Below, piece after piece: positions 4,728-5,042 of a stretch of DNA of 5,042 nucleotides. Each line of letters begins with the position of its first letter. Position 1 is the stretch's first letter. The DNA is taken from the NCBI GenBank assembly GCA_937975525.1, contig CALJUJ010000032.1:1-5042 (forward strand). Reading direction: 5' to 3'. A program made the translations under genes and the position numbers. The stretch is from an uncultured bacterium. GTDB lineage: Bacteria > Desulfobacterota > Binatia > HRBIN30. The notes below the pieces were generated by a model. It worked only from the letters and a program-made list of their open reading frames with translations. It ran no database searches and had not been told where the DNA came from.

Positions 4728-5042
4728 TCAGGCGCTGCGGCGCGCGCAGACGCGGCCGGGGATCCGGACGTTGTGGCGGGCGCGCGGGAAACCCTTGCGC
4801 TTGCCCGACTGGTCGTGCTTGAGCCGCTGCAGGCTGGAGCGGACGGCCTCGGGGTCGAGGCCGAGGATTTCGCAGACGACGACGAATGAGAAAGGCGACT
4901 GGCGCTTCGGCGATTCGATCCAGAATTCCGCGTCGCGGGCGACGAGGCGCGAGCCGCGAAGGTAGCTGCGGATGGCATCTTCGAGCACGGCGAGCATCAG
5001 TGCTTTCGTCCCCGTCAACTGGCCGGTGCGCGACTCGCCTCC
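4728..5042 (-). CDS. Conserved-looking small hypothetical protein, C-terminal part
   Basis: The minus strand is open from the right window edge to a TGA at 4728-4730. This gives 104 visible residues, and the true start may lie outside (a TTG at 5018 is a possible internal start). The core reads LAVLEDAIRSYL (18-28), then ARDAEFWIESP (35-45), then SPFSFVVVCEILGLDPEAVRSSLQRL (49-74 in two adjoining blocks, SPFSFVVVCEILG and LDPEAVRSSLQRL), and a basic tail (K/R-rich, 75-104). I recall similar small proteins with the same 'LEDAI...EAE.WI...PFSF...CE.LGLDP...R..L' layout in deltaproteobacterial genomes, all of unknown function. The second half looks like a helix-turn-helix followed by a basic tail, so nucleic-acid binding is a reasonable inference but not shown. 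It converges on tRNA-Ser across the GC hairpin. Confidence 0.75.
   Translation of the reverse strand, partial: GGESRTGQLTGTKALMLAVLEDAIRSYLRGSRLVARDAEFWIESPKRQSPFSFVVVCEILGLDPEAVRSSLQRLKHDQSGKRKGFPRARHNVRIPGRVCARRSA

Overview
This GC-rich window (5,042 bases) is chromosomal housekeeping sequence. I found no transposase, integrase, CRISPR array, phage gene or recognisable defence system. High G/C at third codon positions, the gene families present, the tadA-tRNA-Ser pair and the closing small protein (PFSF...CEILGLDPE motif) suggest a Gram-negative bacterium of the broad deltaproteobacterial assemblage (Myxococcota, Desulfobacterota or a relative). That placement is an inference from style and memory, not a phylogenetic result.

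Left block (1-1858, minus strand): three closely spaced envelope genes, read from right to left. They are lgt (prolipoprotein diacylglyceryl transferase), a membrane-anchored TlpA/ResA-type thioredoxin starting 10 nt after the lgt stop, and the N-terminal 162 codons of a multi-spanning protein resembling the UPF0104/YbhN flippase-like family, cut by the window edge. They look like one operon for lipoprotein and periplasm functions. The Lgt is a divergent variant that lacks several residues essential in the E. coli enzyme.

Centre (1859-3867): a 177-nt divergent intergenic region holds two facing promoter-like elements with a perfect 9-bp inverted repeat between their -35 boxes. Rightward on the plus strand follow a 184-aa protein I do not recognise, mobA (molybdenum cofactor guanylyltransferase) and a YfcD-like Nudix hydrolase, with gaps of 28 and 37 nt. 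They are probably co-transcribed. mobA implies that the host makes molybdopterin guanine dinucleotide enzymes.

Right block (3868-5042): a 56-aa small protein on the minus strand (GTG start) converges on the Nudix gene. Divergent from it is tadA, the tRNA wobble adenosine deaminase. The last 14 nt of tadA are also the first 14 nt of a tRNA-Ser(CGA) gene, so the stop codon lies inside the tRNA. A strong GC hairpin follows, and then the C-terminal part of a small conserved-looking protein on the minus strand enters from the right edge.

The points most worth following are the tadA/tRNA-Ser overlap, the divergent Lgt active site, the palindrome between the divergent promoters, the unknown gene beside mobA, and two genes (lgt and the small protein) whose best -10 element ends exactly 7 nt before the start codon, which suggests leaderless transcripts.
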